A DNA stretch of 64,000 nucleotides from Balneolales bacterium ANBcel1 (GTDB lineage: Bacteria; Bacteroidota; Rhodothermia; Balneolales; Natronogracilivirgulaceae): positions 124,001 through 188,000 of the forward strand of contig JARULB010000005.1 of NCBI GenBank assembly GCA_029688905.1. Direction: 5' to 3'. Numbering within the stretch: position 1 is the first letter of the stretch; each line of letters opens with the position of its first letter. The position numbers and the translations under genes are program-made. This document shows positions 13,109 through 22,293 of this stretch, piece by piece. The notes beneath the pieces were generated by a model, which was not told where the DNA came from, made no database searches, and saw only the letters and a list, made by a program, of their open reading frames with translations.

Positions 13109-14821
13109 GTGCCGGATCCGAATCAAAAATACAGTGAGCATCAAAGCCGGTTCGATCTGCAGACCCTACTCGATACCAGCCGCCTGCTGATTGAATCGCA
13201 CGATGTTGATTTTGTGCTGAACAACCTGCTGCTTATCTCCATGGGGAAGCTGATGGTGCAGCGTGCCGCCATTTTCTGGTATCACCCCCGCTCCAGCTCC
13301 TACTCGGTGATAAAGAAGAAGGGACGCATCCAGCTGCCTGACACCTTCAGTATCCCGGAGAAACCGTTTCGAACCAGCAACGCCATTTACTGCGGTACCC
13401 ATCCCGAACTTGCACTGATCGCCGAGTCCGGCATTCGCCTGATGATCCCGATTAAGAGCAGTAATCGGCATCTCGGATATCTTGCGCTCGGGCCCAAACC
13501 CGGAAATCTTGAAAATACCAGGGAGGAGACCGACATACTGGAGAGTTTTGTCTTCATGTCAGGTATCGCCATCTCGAATTCCGAACTGGTCGGGGAACTC
13601 AAATCCACCAACCGGAAGCTGGACTACAAGGTGCAGGAGCTTCACACCCTGTTTGACCTCAGCAAGGCATTTAACGTATCAACAAACCGAAAAGAGATCA
13701 TCCGGCTGTTTAAATACACCCTGCTCGGCCAGATGTTCATCCGCCGCTTTTTCCTGGTCGTATGCCGAAATCACGAACCTGTGCTTGTAACGGAGAACGG
13801 GCTGCAGGTCACTCCGGATGACACCCAGCTTGATAAACTGTTCCGAATCGAGAAGGATATCATTCGGGTGGATGACTCCCTTCGGTCGGAGATCCCGTTC
13901 CTGGATTCTTCCGAGATGGTACTGATCCTGAAACTGCATGGCGATGCCGGGGAACCGGCAATTCTCGGCCTGGGTAAACGGGCGAACGGTAAGGATTTCG
14001 AGCAAACCGACTACAATTTTCTGATTTCTCTGGGAAACCTGGCGCTCATGTCTGTGCAGAAAACTTTTCTGCTGGAAGACCAGATAGAGAAAGAACGGAT
14101 GGAAGAGGAGTTGCAAATTGCCCGTTCCATTCAACAGAAATTGCTTCCGGAAACAATTCCGGAAGTTCCCGGACTGCAGATCGCGGGGCGGAACGTACCA
14201 TCCTATCAGGTCGGTGGCGACTATTTTGACCTGATCCGGCATGAAAGCGGAAACCTGACCATGGCAATTGCCGATGTCACAGGAAAAGGTGTTCCCGCAT
14301 CCCTGCTCATGGCAAACCTGCAGTCTGTACTGCATATTCTCCAGCCGTTCGAAATCAGCCTGGTAGATGCCACCGGGCAGATCAACGCTCTGATCTATCA
14401 AAATACACCCAGCGACAAATTCATCAGTTTTTTCTGGGGTTTGTACTCCCCCGAAAACCGGACCCTTCGCTATGTGAACGCCGGTCACAACCCCCCCATT
14501 CTACTTCGCGAAAACACAGAACCCAGGCTGCTGACGGAGGGCGGGGTGCTGCTGGGCGCCATGCCTACTCTAACACCCTACTCGGAAGGCACGCTGCCGC
14601 TTGAAAAAGGGGATCTCCTGGTCATGTACACGGATGGCGTGACCGAAGCGATGAATGCCGATGATGAAGAGTATGGGGAGGAACGCCTGACCGCCTTGCT
14701 TGATGAGTTGCGCGGAGCCGATGCCCGTGACATACTTGAGGGCATTACCGCCGATGTCGGATCATTTTGTGACGATCAATTCACTGATGATCTCACCCTG
14801 ATCGTCATTAAGGTGCACTGA
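13109..14821 (+). CDS. GAF-PP2C (SpoIIE-type) serine phosphatase, RsbU-like
   Basis: 570 residues with a GTG start 7 bp after the kinase stop. The N-terminal half holds two GAF-like sensory regions (about 15-160 and 180-320). A coiled linker (about 325-350, EKERMEEELQIARSIQQKL) leads to the SpoIIE/PP2C catalytic domain (about 350-570). Metal-binding acidic residues are visible in QVGGDYFD, ADVTGKG, YTDGVTE and FTDDLTLI. The enzyme should dephosphorylate the STAS protein in response to a GAF-sensed signal, which frees the antagonist. Its last 14 bp overlap the end of the convergent transglycosylase gene, so expression of the two could interfere. Confidence 0.92.
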   Translation: MPDPNQKYSEHQSRFDLQTLLDTSRLLIESHDVDFVLNNLLLISMGKLMVQRAAIFWYHPRSSSYSVIKKKGRIQLPDTFSIPEKPFRTSNAIYCGTHPELALIAESGIRLMIPIKSSNRHLGYLALGPKPGNLENTREETDILESFVFMSGIAISNSELVGELKSTNRKLDYKVQELHTLFDLSKAFNVSTNRKEIIRLFKYTLLGQMFIRRFFLVVCRNHEPVLVTENGLQVTPDDTQLDKLFRIEKDIIRVDDSLRSEIPFLDSSEMVLILKLHGDAGEPAILGLGKRANGKDFEQTDYNFLISLGNLALMSVQKTFLLEDQIEKERMEEELQIARSIQQKLLPETIPEVPGLQIAGRNVPSYQVGGDYFDLIRHESGNLTMAIADVTGKGVPASLLMANLQSVLHILQPFEISLVDATGQINALIYQNTPSDKFISFFWGLYSPENRTLRYVNAGHNPPILLRENTEPRLLTEGGVLLGAMPTLTPYSEGTLPLEKGDLLVMYTDGVTEAMNADDEEYGEERLTALLDELRGADARDILEGITADVGSFCDDQFTDDLTLIVIKVH

Positions 14822-16349
14822 CGGTCACGCCCTGGTTACCGGCGGGACCGCTTCCGGCCATGAATGGCAGGTACCTGTTCTCAAAATTGGCTGCAAGTTC
14901 GTAAATGGCGTGAAAACGGCCGTAACGGTCCATGATATCCTCAACGTAGTTGACCGTTTCAATGCCCCGTTTGAAGCCATAGCGGGCATGCTGGTAGTAT
15001 TTGCGGTTCATCAATCTGAGCAGGGCGTCCGCGATATTGTCCCACTCGTCCGGGTCATTGCCGAGCTGTGCCGCCAGATGACGCGCATCGGCAATGTGCC
15101 CCATCCCGACATTATAGCTGGCCAGCGCAAGCGAATATTGATTCAGAGAATCCAGGTGCGCATAGCGGTCCAGGTGTTTCCGCAGATACCGAACACCCTC
15201 CCGGATATTGATTTCCGGGTCATAGAGCAGGGCCTCGTCCTCGACCAGGGAGAATCGCGGAATAATCTGCATAAGGCCGACCGCGCCGGCCCAGCTTCGC
15301 GCATTGGGATCGAAACGGGACTCCTGCGCCATTACGGCAAGTACCAGTTTCCAATCCACTCCGGCCTCTCCGGCAATGGTCCTGACCATATCGTCGTATG
15401 GAGAAATGTACCCGGAATGAAACGTGTCGAACGATCTGTCCCTGAAACGATTTATCTGCCGATCATCATCAAAGTATCTGCGGCGCAGAATATTCAGAAA
15501 TGCCGATCTCAGAATGCGGCCGTCGGACTCCCGTATCCGGAAGTGATCCGTCATGAACTCATCCATTTTCTCCTTTAGTACGGGAGCATTTTTCCGTACC
15601 GCCCAGGCGACCGTGTCACTTTCGGAAAGAACCATGCCGGTTGTAATTCCGTCAATGTATCCGGATGCCATCTGAAATAGATTGTCATCGGCAATGGTCG
15701 CATCAATTGTTCCCTCGGCGACCTCCAGCATCAGAGCCTCGGTGTTCCAGTCTTCGCCTACGACTTTATAGCGAATATCGTAGCCCTGTTCCTGCAGCGA
15801 GCGCAGGGTTGAGTGATAGGAACTGTTGGCACGGACGGTTACCGTGACATCCTTCAACTGAGGTAGACTGTCCAGGCGGGCACGGCTGTCGGGCTGCACC
15901 AGCACCTGATTTACGAAGTTGTACGGCCGGGAAAAAGCAACATGGCCAATGCGGTCGCGGGTGATGGCATAATTTCCCGCGATGAGGTCACCTTCCCCCC
16001 TGTTCAGCATTTCGATAGGATCGTTTTCGGATCCGATGAGCACCACCTCGACTTTCAGGTTGTGGTCATCGGCAAACCGCGAGACAAGCTCGTACTCAAA
16101 GCCGCGGTCAATGCCCCTGTGCAGAAAGTAGGAGCTGGAGTTGTACCGGGTGATCATCCGAATCGTGCCCCGTTCCCGGATCTCTTCAAAATCAAACGCA
16201 ACCGGTTCAGAGTATTCTACCTGCACATACGCATCCTTGTCCGGTTTAAAACAGCCACCGGCACCATAGGAAAACAATACGATGAGGCCGATCCCGGCCT
16301 TATTGCGAAAATGGGTCCTGTATGTCGATAAATTGTACATAGATAACAC
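14808..16349 (-). CDS. mltF: MltF-type membrane-bound lytic transglycosylase
   Basis: 513 residues: lipoprotein-like signal peptide with Cys33 (YGAGGC), an extracellular solute-binding domain of family 3 (about 60-285) and a C-terminal SLT goosefoot domain (about 315-490). The catalytic Glu is in AQESRFDP (Glu343), with the usual AVGLMQI and ALASYNVG motifs after it. MltF enzymes cleave the MurNAc-GlcNAc bond with formation of 1,6-anhydroMurNAc; in E. coli-type proteins the binding domain regulates activity through muropeptides. The start could also be the Met three codons later. The gene is alone on its strand and overlaps the convergent PP2C gene by 14 bp. Confidence 0.92.
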   Translation of the reverse strand: MLSMYNLSTYRTHFRNKAGIGLIVLFSYGAGGCFKPDKDAYVQVEYSEPVAFDFEEIRERGTIRMITRYNSSSYFLHRGIDRGFEYELVSRFADDHNLKVEVVLIGSENDPIEMLNRGEGDLIAGNYAITRDRIGHVAFSRPYNFVNQVLVQPDSRARLDSLPQLKDVTVTVRANSSYHSTLRSLQEQGYDIRYKVVGEDWNTEALMLEVAEGTIDATIADDNLFQMASGYIDGITTGMVLSESDTVAWAVRKNAPVLKEKMDEFMTDHFRIRESDGRILRSAFLNILRRRYFDDDRQINRFRDRSFDTFHSGYISPYDDMVRTIAGEAGVDWKLVLAVMAQESRFDPNARSWAGAVGLMQIIPRFSLVEDEALLYDPEINIREGVRYLRKHLDRYAHLDSLNQYSLALASYNVGMGHIADARHLAAQLGNDPDEWDNIADALLRLMNRKYYQHARYGFKRGIETVNYVEDIMDRYGRFHAIYELAANFENRYLPFMAGSGPAGNQGVTVSAP

Positions 16350-16544
16350 CGGCGGCCTCTCTTCTGGATACCGGTTTATACCATATTAATTCAGATATGT
16401 CTGATTGCCAACATCACCGGGTAGCCTGACATGGTACATACACCGGCTTGCACACGCTCAAAACAAACAAATGTGGGTTTTCGTTTGTGTAAGGATATAG
16501 TTCCAAATAAAATAAGCAGATTTATACAAAATTCCTGCAGCATT

Positions 16545-16592
16545 TTAAAAAACATGCCTTTGCAGGCCCTTAGATGTTGCAAAGAGCATGTT
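16545..16592 (-). terminator. Intrinsic terminator of the EamA/DUF4293 unit
   Basis: Starting at the EamA stop codon on the minus strand, AACATGC pairs with GCATGTT (16586-16592 with 16551-16557) and TTGCA pairs with TGCAA just inside, separated by a small internal loop. A run of six Ts follows. The rest of the gap to 16350 holds only a short ACAAAC/GTTTGT inverted repeat and no gene. Confidence 0.7.
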
Positions 16593-17508
16593 ATTTACCT
16601 TTTTTGGTCAGCCATGCCATGGTAATACCCGCGATGATAATCGCCATGGCCGGAAAAGTAGCCAGCGGCGGCATTTCTGAGAAAAGAATCAGGGCCAGGA
16701 CAGTGGCAAAAACAGGCTCGGTGAGAATGAGCATGGACAGCATGGTCGGGGCAACGTATTTGACGGCGTAGTTCATGGAGCCATGGCCGATAATCTGCGG
16801 ACCCAGAGCCAGCCCGATTCCGGCAAGCCAAACGGCCGGGCTCATCGGGAAACTGCTTCCGGCCACTATGGCGGCAAGCAGGCAGGTCAGCCCTGTAAAA
16901 CCGTAAACACGAACCACGTAGTTGATCCAGTCGGATTTCTGTCGAAGCTTTTGGCTGACCAGGAAGTAGAGCGCAAACAGAACGGCTGCGATAACCGCAT
17001 AGAAATCCCCGAGCAACGCATGTTCAAAAGCCGTAACCGATGTGGCATCGGAGTATCCCAGCAGCACCGATCCCGAAAAAGCTACAAGGACACCAATCCA
17101 GACCAACGGCGGAAAAACGCGTTTGAAAAAGCCTGCTTCTATGAGGATCAGAATAACAGGATGGATGGTCACAAGCACGGAAGCCGAGGCGATGGTCGTA
17201 TTCTGAATGGCCAAAATCCAGAAAATGAAATGGAGGCCCAGCATCACCCCGGCACCGGCGGCAATCAGGTTATCCCTGAAGTTGAAAAAGGAGGTGACTA
17301 CGGAGGGGCGGAACCACCAGAATGGCAGGAGCACCAGTGCCGCGGTAACGGTCCTGACAGCGGCAAAAGCCAGCGGGTCGGCATCCCCGGCAGAACGGAC
17401 CAGGATGGGGGCAAATGCAAACATGATCATGCCTGCAGCCAGCATGCCGTAAATACGGGTCGGCACCTGCGCCTGAGTTCTGCCTCGGGTGACTTCCGGT
17501 GCACTCAT
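16591..17508 (-). CDS. EamA/DMT-superfamily transporter
   Basis: 305 residues with about ten predicted membrane segments arranged as two EamA repeats (about 20-150 and 165-295). The repeat-specific ends are PVILILIEAGFF and LILTEPVFATVLALILF. These inner-membrane carriers of the drug/metabolite transporter superfamily move small metabolites; the substrate cannot be told. It starts 8 bp after the DUF4293 gene and ends in a strong terminator, so the two form an operon. A second EamA protein is encoded divergently at 18274. Confidence 0.9.
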   Translation of the reverse strand: MSAPEVTRGRTQAQVPTRIYGMLAAGMIMFAFAPILVRSAGDADPLAFAAVRTVTAALVLLPFWWFRPSVVTSFFNFRDNLIAAGAGVMLGLHFIFWILAIQNTTIASASVLVTIHPVILILIEAGFFKRVFPPLVWIGVLVAFSGSVLLGYSDATSVTAFEHALLGDFYAVIAAVLFALYFLVSQKLRQKSDWINYVVRVYGFTGLTCLLAAIVAGSSFPMSPAVWLAGIGLALGPQIIGHGSMNYAVKYVAPTMLSMLILTEPVFATVLALILFSEMPPLATFPAMAIIIAGITMAWLTKKGK

Positions 17509-17516
17509 GGGCCGAA

Positions 17517-17924
17517 TCAGCGAATACGATCCATTGACTTCACCAGCTTCTCATCGCGGTCGATATAGTGGAGCGCCACATACTGCAGCGCCACGCCCAG
17601 CACCAGTAAACCGACCGACAAAGCCTCCGCCATCAGATTCATTCCGATACGGCCGACTGTAAAAAAGACCCCGACAGCCATCCCAATGGCTATCACCTGA
17701 AAAAGCATCCCGCGCTTCACCCATTTCATCTGGTTTTGACGGTTACGAAACAGAAATACGGAATAGAGGCTCAGCGCCACCGAAAAAAACAGTGCGGCCA
17801 TCAGACCGTTGCTCAGCCAGCCGCTTGGATCCTGCAGCGCATGGGGGAACATGGGAGTAAAAACAAAACCGGCGTTAACCGGCAGTATCAAAAACAGAAA
17901 AATGGTTTGAATTCTCTGTATCAC
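17517..17924 (-). CDS. DUF4293-family four-helix membrane protein
   Basis: About 135 residues with four hydrophobic segments (IFLFLILPVNAGFVF; LMAALFFSVALSLYSVFLF; GMLFQVIAIGMAVGVFFTV; ALSVGLLVLGVALQYVALH). DUF4293 proteins of Bacteroidota begin with MIQRIQT. Here that reads GTG-ATA-CAG-AGA-ATT-CAA from 17924, so I take this internal GTG as the start; an upstream GTG at 17954 would add ten residues not typical of the family. Function unknown. It precedes the EamA gene by 8 bp. Confidence 0.8.
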   Translation of the reverse strand: MIQRIQTIFLFLILPVNAGFVFTPMFPHALQDPSGWLSNGLMAALFFSVALSLYSVFLFRNRQNQMKWVKRGMLFQVIAIGMAVGVFFTVGRIGMNLMAEALSVGLLVLGVALQYVALHYIDRDEKLVKSMDRIR

Positions 17925-18273
17925 AATAACATCTGATTTTTTCCCGACGGCCACGTCAACCGTGATGCAGCCCGCGGGTGTCTTGATAATTTTCAGTGAA
18001 CGCTGCGAATGCTTCCGACTCCCGCTTTGTTCGGGGCAAAGGCATTAATCGATCCGGATGCTTACTCATCACGGATATGAAATCCGTTTGCCGGAACAAA
18101 ATGTCGCCTGAGCGGTATTGAAAAATTCGGCAAAGCCGGAAGCAAATAAATTACAAAATTTCGATATCATTAGCTTGCCGGCGCTACCATGCATCAACTG
18201 CGTTTCCCGGCAGGCTTGCAACTACACCGGCTCCCCCGGACTATAACCGATCACGCCTCCACAAAACCCGGAG
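17925..18273. other. Divergent intergenic region between DUF4293 and second EamA gene
   Basis: No gene is supported. It contains a short hairpin ACGGAT-atgaa-ATCCGT (18071-18087) without a T-run. The AT-rich stretch 18145-18175 is the likeliest promoter zone for the rightward EamA gene. Nothing else stands out. Confidence 0.4.
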
Positions 18274-19170
18274 ATGAGTTTTTCACCTTCTCAGCGAACC
18301 CTGGCGGAGATATCACTGGCCTTCATCGTTATCGTGTGGGCGCTGAACTTTTCCGTTGTCAAGTACAGCCTGGACGAAATCGATCCGCTTTCGTTTAACG
18401 CGTTCCGTTTCTTCCTGGCAATTTTGCTGATGTGGACTGTCGTGCGGTTTCGCCGCCTCAAAATCCGCATCGCTCGAGAGGATTTCGGGAAGATCGTTCT
18501 GCTGGGCATTCTCGGCAACCTGCTGTACCAGATGCTGTTCATTATCGGCATCGACCGGACATTCGCCTCCAACGCTGCCGTGATGCTGGGACTGATACCG
18601 GTTTGGATCGCCATCTTCTCCCATCTGTTCACACCGGAAAAAATGTACCGAACCCAGTTCATCGGTGTAACGGCCGCCTTTGCCGGGGTAGCCCTTATCA
18701 TGGGGGGAGGGGAGGATGGAATTACCCTGGCATCCGAATCTTTTGCCGGTGACCTGATCATGGTATCGGCAGCCATGGTGTTTGCCGCCTACACACTGCT
18801 TGCGCGTTCGATGCTGGAGAAGTACTCGCCATTAACACTGGCCACCTCGGTAATGACCGTCGGAGGCACCCTCCTCATAGTCACTGCCATCCCATCGCTC
18901 CTGCAGCTGGATTTTCGGTCCATATCACGAGTCTCCTATGCCGGAGCCGCCTACAGCGGCACCTTCGCCATCGGCCTGGCCTACCTGATCTGGAACTTCG
19001 GCATCAAGAACGTCGGGGCCATACGAACGGCAGCCTACCAGAATCTGGTGCCTGTGCTCGGAGTACTGTTCGGGCTCGTTTTTCTTGGTGAAAAGCTACA
19101 CCTTTTGCAGTATCTTGGATGTTTGTTAACCATAGGAGGAATCGTCCTCACACGCATCAAAAAGGGCTGA
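18274..19170 (+). CDS. EamA/DMT-superfamily transporter (second copy)
   Basis: 298 residues with ten hydrophobic helices in two EamA repeats. Markers are FIVIVWALNFSVVKYSL at the start of repeat 1 and NLVPVLGVLFGLVFLGEKL near the end of repeat 2. An inner-membrane metabolite exporter or importer of unknown substrate. It differs clearly in sequence from the EamA protein at 16591-17508, so the pair is not a recent duplication. GGAG lies immediately before the ATG. The polysaccharide locus starts 79 bp downstream on the same strand. Confidence 0.9.
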   Translation: MSFSPSQRTLAEISLAFIVIVWALNFSVVKYSLDEIDPLSFNAFRFFLAILLMWTVVRFRRLKIRIAREDFGKIVLLGILGNLLYQMLFIIGIDRTFASNAAVMLGLIPVWIAIFSHLFTPEKMYRTQFIGVTAAFAGVALIMGGGEDGITLASESFAGDLIMVSAAMVFAAYTLLARSMLEKYSPLTLATSVMTVGGTLLIVTAIPSLLQLDFRSISRVSYAGAAYSGTFAIGLAYLIWNFGIKNVGAIRTAAYQNLVPVLGVLFGLVFLGEKLHLLQYLGCLLTIGGIVLTRIKKG

Positions 19171-19249
19171 ATACGGCACAGAGCCCCCAATGATATTCCA
19201 GGCGTTATCATGCCACTCTTGTTTCCACTTCTAATATTTTGGTTCCGTC

Positions 19250-20998
19250 ATGATGATTAGAAAACACAGAACCGCTCTGACGATGGCACTGCTGCTGATG
19301 TTCAGCCTCATCGGATCGGCACTGCATGCTCAGCAATCCCAACAAAACCGACAGACCCAGCGCACTGCCATGGGTGTTCAGTTAAGTGAAAATGTCCGGC
19401 AGGGACTGTTCATCGATGAGATGGGCCTGAACCTCTCCCTCGAGAAATTCTATGAGGGCTACCTCGACATTGCAACGTATACACTGGGCACGGGCGACCT
19501 GCTCGGCATCTCGCTGGAAGGCAATGTATCTGCTTCACTGAGAGGCATCAGGGTGAACAGCCAGGGTTCGATCATCATACCCGAAGTCGGCATCATCAAG
19601 GTTCAGGGCATGCTGCTGGATGAGGCGGAGCAGGCCATCAACCGGCAATTAAGCGAAAAGCTGCGCGACACCCGGGCCAGCATTTACCTGGAGCACCCCC
19701 GTTCAATAAAAGTTCATCTTGTCGGCAGTATACCTTATTCCGGCCCTCATGTGGTGCTGGCCCAGACACGCCTCGACCAGGCGATCTTCTATGCTTTCTT
19801 TCCTCCGCCAACAGAAGAAAATCTGGAAAATCCACAATTTTTTCTCGCCAATAAATATCCGGTTGAATTCATTGAGCAAAACCGGTATGCGCTTCGAAAC
19901 ATCACCATCAACCGGGAGGACGGAAGTGTCATTGACGGTGATTTGATCCGGTATCTGCGAACCGGCGACAAGTCGGCCAATCCCATTATAGAAGAAGGGG
20001 ATGTCATCATCATCAACCGTTTTTATGAATATTCTCCCAGGGTTTCCGTATCCGGTGCCGTAAACCGGGCGCTGGAACTGGAGTACCGGGAGGACGATTC
20101 GATTGACCGTCTGATCCGGATGGCCGGCGGCGTGACCTTCGATGCGGCGGAGTCTCATATTCGGGTTGCCAGGCTGGGCGAATCAGGGCTGACCGAAGTG
20201 GTCCTCAGAGACTCCTCCGACATAGCCGGGTTCTCCCTGCGGGCCAACGACCGGATCGTGGTTCCGTTTGACGAGCAAAAACGCGGCACCCAGAATGTGC
20301 AAGTATACGGTGAATTGAAGATAACCGGCCGCTTTCCCATTGAAGACGGAAAAACCACTCTCTATGAGCTGTTGCAACTGACCGGCGGCTTCACCGACCA
20401 GGCACTCCCCCAGGCCGCCTTCCTGCTCCGGCTCCAGCCCGGAAAAACGGAATACGGCCTGAGACCGGCCTTCGATCCTGCATCCCTGGTCAGAACCTCC
20501 GATCAGTTTCAGCAGGGATTTGATTACCTGGAACTGGAATCCCAGCTTATCAGCAACCGGGTATATGTGGATTTTATGGATGACGAGCAGCTGAAATCGG
20601 TCATTTTGTATGACGGCGACCGGCTGCACATCCCAAAAAACGAAGGTACGGTATTCGTCTTCGGCCAGGTGAACGATCCGGGATACTACAATTTCGATGC
20701 CGCTTTGAGTCACCGTGATTACATACAAAATGCCGGAAACTTCGCCCTTTCCGCAGACGAAGAGCGGGTATTCGTCATCAAGTCGGGCAGCAATTCCTGG
20801 TTCCGCCCGGAAAACACGGTAATCCAGCCGGGCGACCTGGTATTCGTTGACCGTGTTCCGTTCGACGAGCTCCAGGCCGCCAGAAATTACGACCTTCAAA
20901 AACGGTCGCAGCGCAACAGCAACATTCAGCTGATCATGACAGGCCTCACAACCATCACCAGTATTATCACCGCATACGTCGCTATCAGCAGAAACTGA
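19250..20998 (+). CDS. Polysaccharide export outer-membrane protein (Wza-like, SLBB)
   Basis: 582 residues. Signal peptide (about 1-27, ALHAQ), then a polysaccharide-export domain (from about 70: YTLGTGDLLGISLEG, IIIPEVGIIKVQG) followed by several SLBB-like beta-grasp segments (for example VSVSGAVNRALELEYREDD; VFVFGQVNDPGYYNFDAAL). A hydrophobic helix at about 560-580 ends the protein. Such proteins form the outer-membrane channel for capsule or exopolysaccharide. It heads a co-directional set with a Wzz-like protein, a ligase/polymerase and a flippase at gaps of 12-32 bp. At 582 residues it is longer than E. coli Wza (~380) because of extra SLBB units. Confidence 0.9.
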   Translation: MMIRKHRTALTMALLLMFSLIGSALHAQQSQQNRQTQRTAMGVQLSENVRQGLFIDEMGLNLSLEKFYEGYLDIATYTLGTGDLLGISLEGNVSASLRGIRVNSQGSIIIPEVGIIKVQGMLLDEAEQAINRQLSEKLRDTRASIYLEHPRSIKVHLVGSIPYSGPHVVLAQTRLDQAIFYAFFPPPTEENLENPQFFLANKYPVEFIEQNRYALRNITINREDGSVIDGDLIRYLRTGDKSANPIIEEGDVIIINRFYEYSPRVSVSGAVNRALELEYREDDSIDRLIRMAGGVTFDAAESHIRVARLGESGLTEVVLRDSSDIAGFSLRANDRIVVPFDEQKRGTQNVQVYGELKITGRFPIEDGKTTLYELLQLTGGFTDQALPQAAFLLRLQPGKTEYGLRPAFDPASLVRTSDQFQQGFDYLELESQLISNRVYVDFMDDEQLKSVILYDGDRLHIPKNEGTVFVFGQVNDPGYYNFDAALSHRDYIQNAGNFALSADEERVFVIKSGSNSWFRPENTVIQPGDLVFVDRVPFDELQAARNYDLQKRSQRNSNIQLIMTGLTTITSIITAYVAISRN

Positions 20999-21030
20999 CG
21001 TTACAAGGGCAACTCCATTTACCACTGAAC

Positions 21031-22281
21031 ATGAGCCAAGAAACACATAAAGAGACCAACCTGCTGGATGTCCTGATCGTCCTTGCCAGGCACAAGTTTT
21101 TCATTATTAAACTGGTGTTTTCGATCACTCTTCTGGCACTGATCATCAGCCTCGTTTGGCCCCATACTTACAAGTCCAGCAGCGTTTTTATCCCCGCCAC
21201 ACAGCAGCGGTCACTGCCCGGCGGTATCGGCGGATTGCTGGGCAGCTCCATGCAGCTTCCCATGGATTTCCCCCAGGTTAATTCGGAGGTAATCCTCAAC
21301 ATCCTTAACAGCCGCGAGCTGCGGGAACAGGTCATCCAAGAATTCAACTTCCAGGAGATTTACGGTTCCACTCTCATGGAAGAACTGCTCCTGAAAATTG
21401 ATCAGGATATCCAGGTAAATGAAAACCGGGAGGGAGGATTCGGATTTAATCCCATTTTTTCGATCGGCCTTTCCTTCAGCAGTGAGGAGCCGACGCTCAG
21501 TTACAGGGTAAACCGTTTCATTTTGGAACAACTGAACCGGAAAATTCAGGAAGTGAATTCAGAAAATGCACGGGAGCACCTGGCCATTCTGGAGGAGCGG
21601 TACCTGCGCAATCTGAGTGAACTGGAAGAGGCAGAAGACACCTTGCGGGCATTTCAACAAAAATACGGCATTCTGGAAGTTGAAGAGCAGGCAAAACAGA
21701 TTATTGAGCAAATCGGTGAACTGAAAGCCGGAAGCATCCAGACCGAAATGCAGATTTCGGTACTCCGGGAGACCGTCAGTGACGATAATCCGGAGCTGCG
21801 AAACCTGATTCGGACCAAGGAAGAGTTCGACCGCCAGTTTGAGCGTTTGATTCGCCAGAGCGACCAGCTTGCTGCGGAGGTGCCCGGTAACTATCCCCTG
21901 CTCGATTTGCCTGATCTGGGCCTGAACTACCTGAGGCTCTTCCGCGAAGTGGAAATTCAGGCGAAACTGCTTGAAGCGCTGTACCCGCAGTACGATAGCC
22001 AGAAAATGGTAGCCCAGGCCTCGCGCCGGGGAATCCAGGTTATTGACCCCCCGGTGATCCCCACCTACAAAGACAGTCCGAAGAGGGCATATATCGTCCT
22101 GGGCGGCATGTTTTTCAGCATCTTTCTGGCATTGACCATTGTCTTTTTCAGGAATATGATTGAGAACGGCCGCCAGTACAACACGGAGAACTACCGAAAG
22201 CTGCAGGAACTTGCCGGACATATGCGGTTCCGAAAAGGTTCCCGGCCCAACAACGCAGCTTCTTCTGATAACGACTCCTAA
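21031..22281 (+). CDS. Chain-length determinant (Wzz/PCP) protein without kinase domain
   Basis: 416 residues with the polysaccharide co-polymerase layout. TM1 is about 30-45, followed by the Wzz motif (YKSSSVFIPA), a long periplasmic part with coiled coil (about 180-260) and a proline-rich segment IDPPVIPTYKDSPKRAYI just before TM2 (about 350-372). The cytoplasmic tail is only about 40 residues and has no Walker motifs, so it is not a BY-kinase fusion. It should control polymer length together with the polymerase encoded next. The BY-kinase often paired with Wza-type exporters is absent from the window. Confidence 0.9.
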   Translation: MSQETHKETNLLDVLIVLARHKFFIIKLVFSITLLALIISLVWPHTYKSSSVFIPATQQRSLPGGIGGLLGSSMQLPMDFPQVNSEVILNILNSRELREQVIQEFNFQEIYGSTLMEELLLKIDQDIQVNENREGGFGFNPIFSIGLSFSSEEPTLSYRVNRFILEQLNRKIQEVNSENAREHLAILEERYLRNLSELEEAEDTLRAFQQKYGILEVEEQAKQIIEQIGELKAGSIQTEMQISVLRETVSDDNPELRNLIRTKEEFDRQFERLIRQSDQLAAEVPGNYPLLDLPDLGLNYLRLFREVEIQAKLLEALYPQYDSQKMVAQASRRGIQVIDPPVIPTYKDSPKRAYIVLGGMFFSIFLALTIVFFRNMIENGRQYNTENYRKLQELAGHMRFRKGSRPNNAASSDNDS

Positions 22282-22293
22282 ATTCCCGACCCG

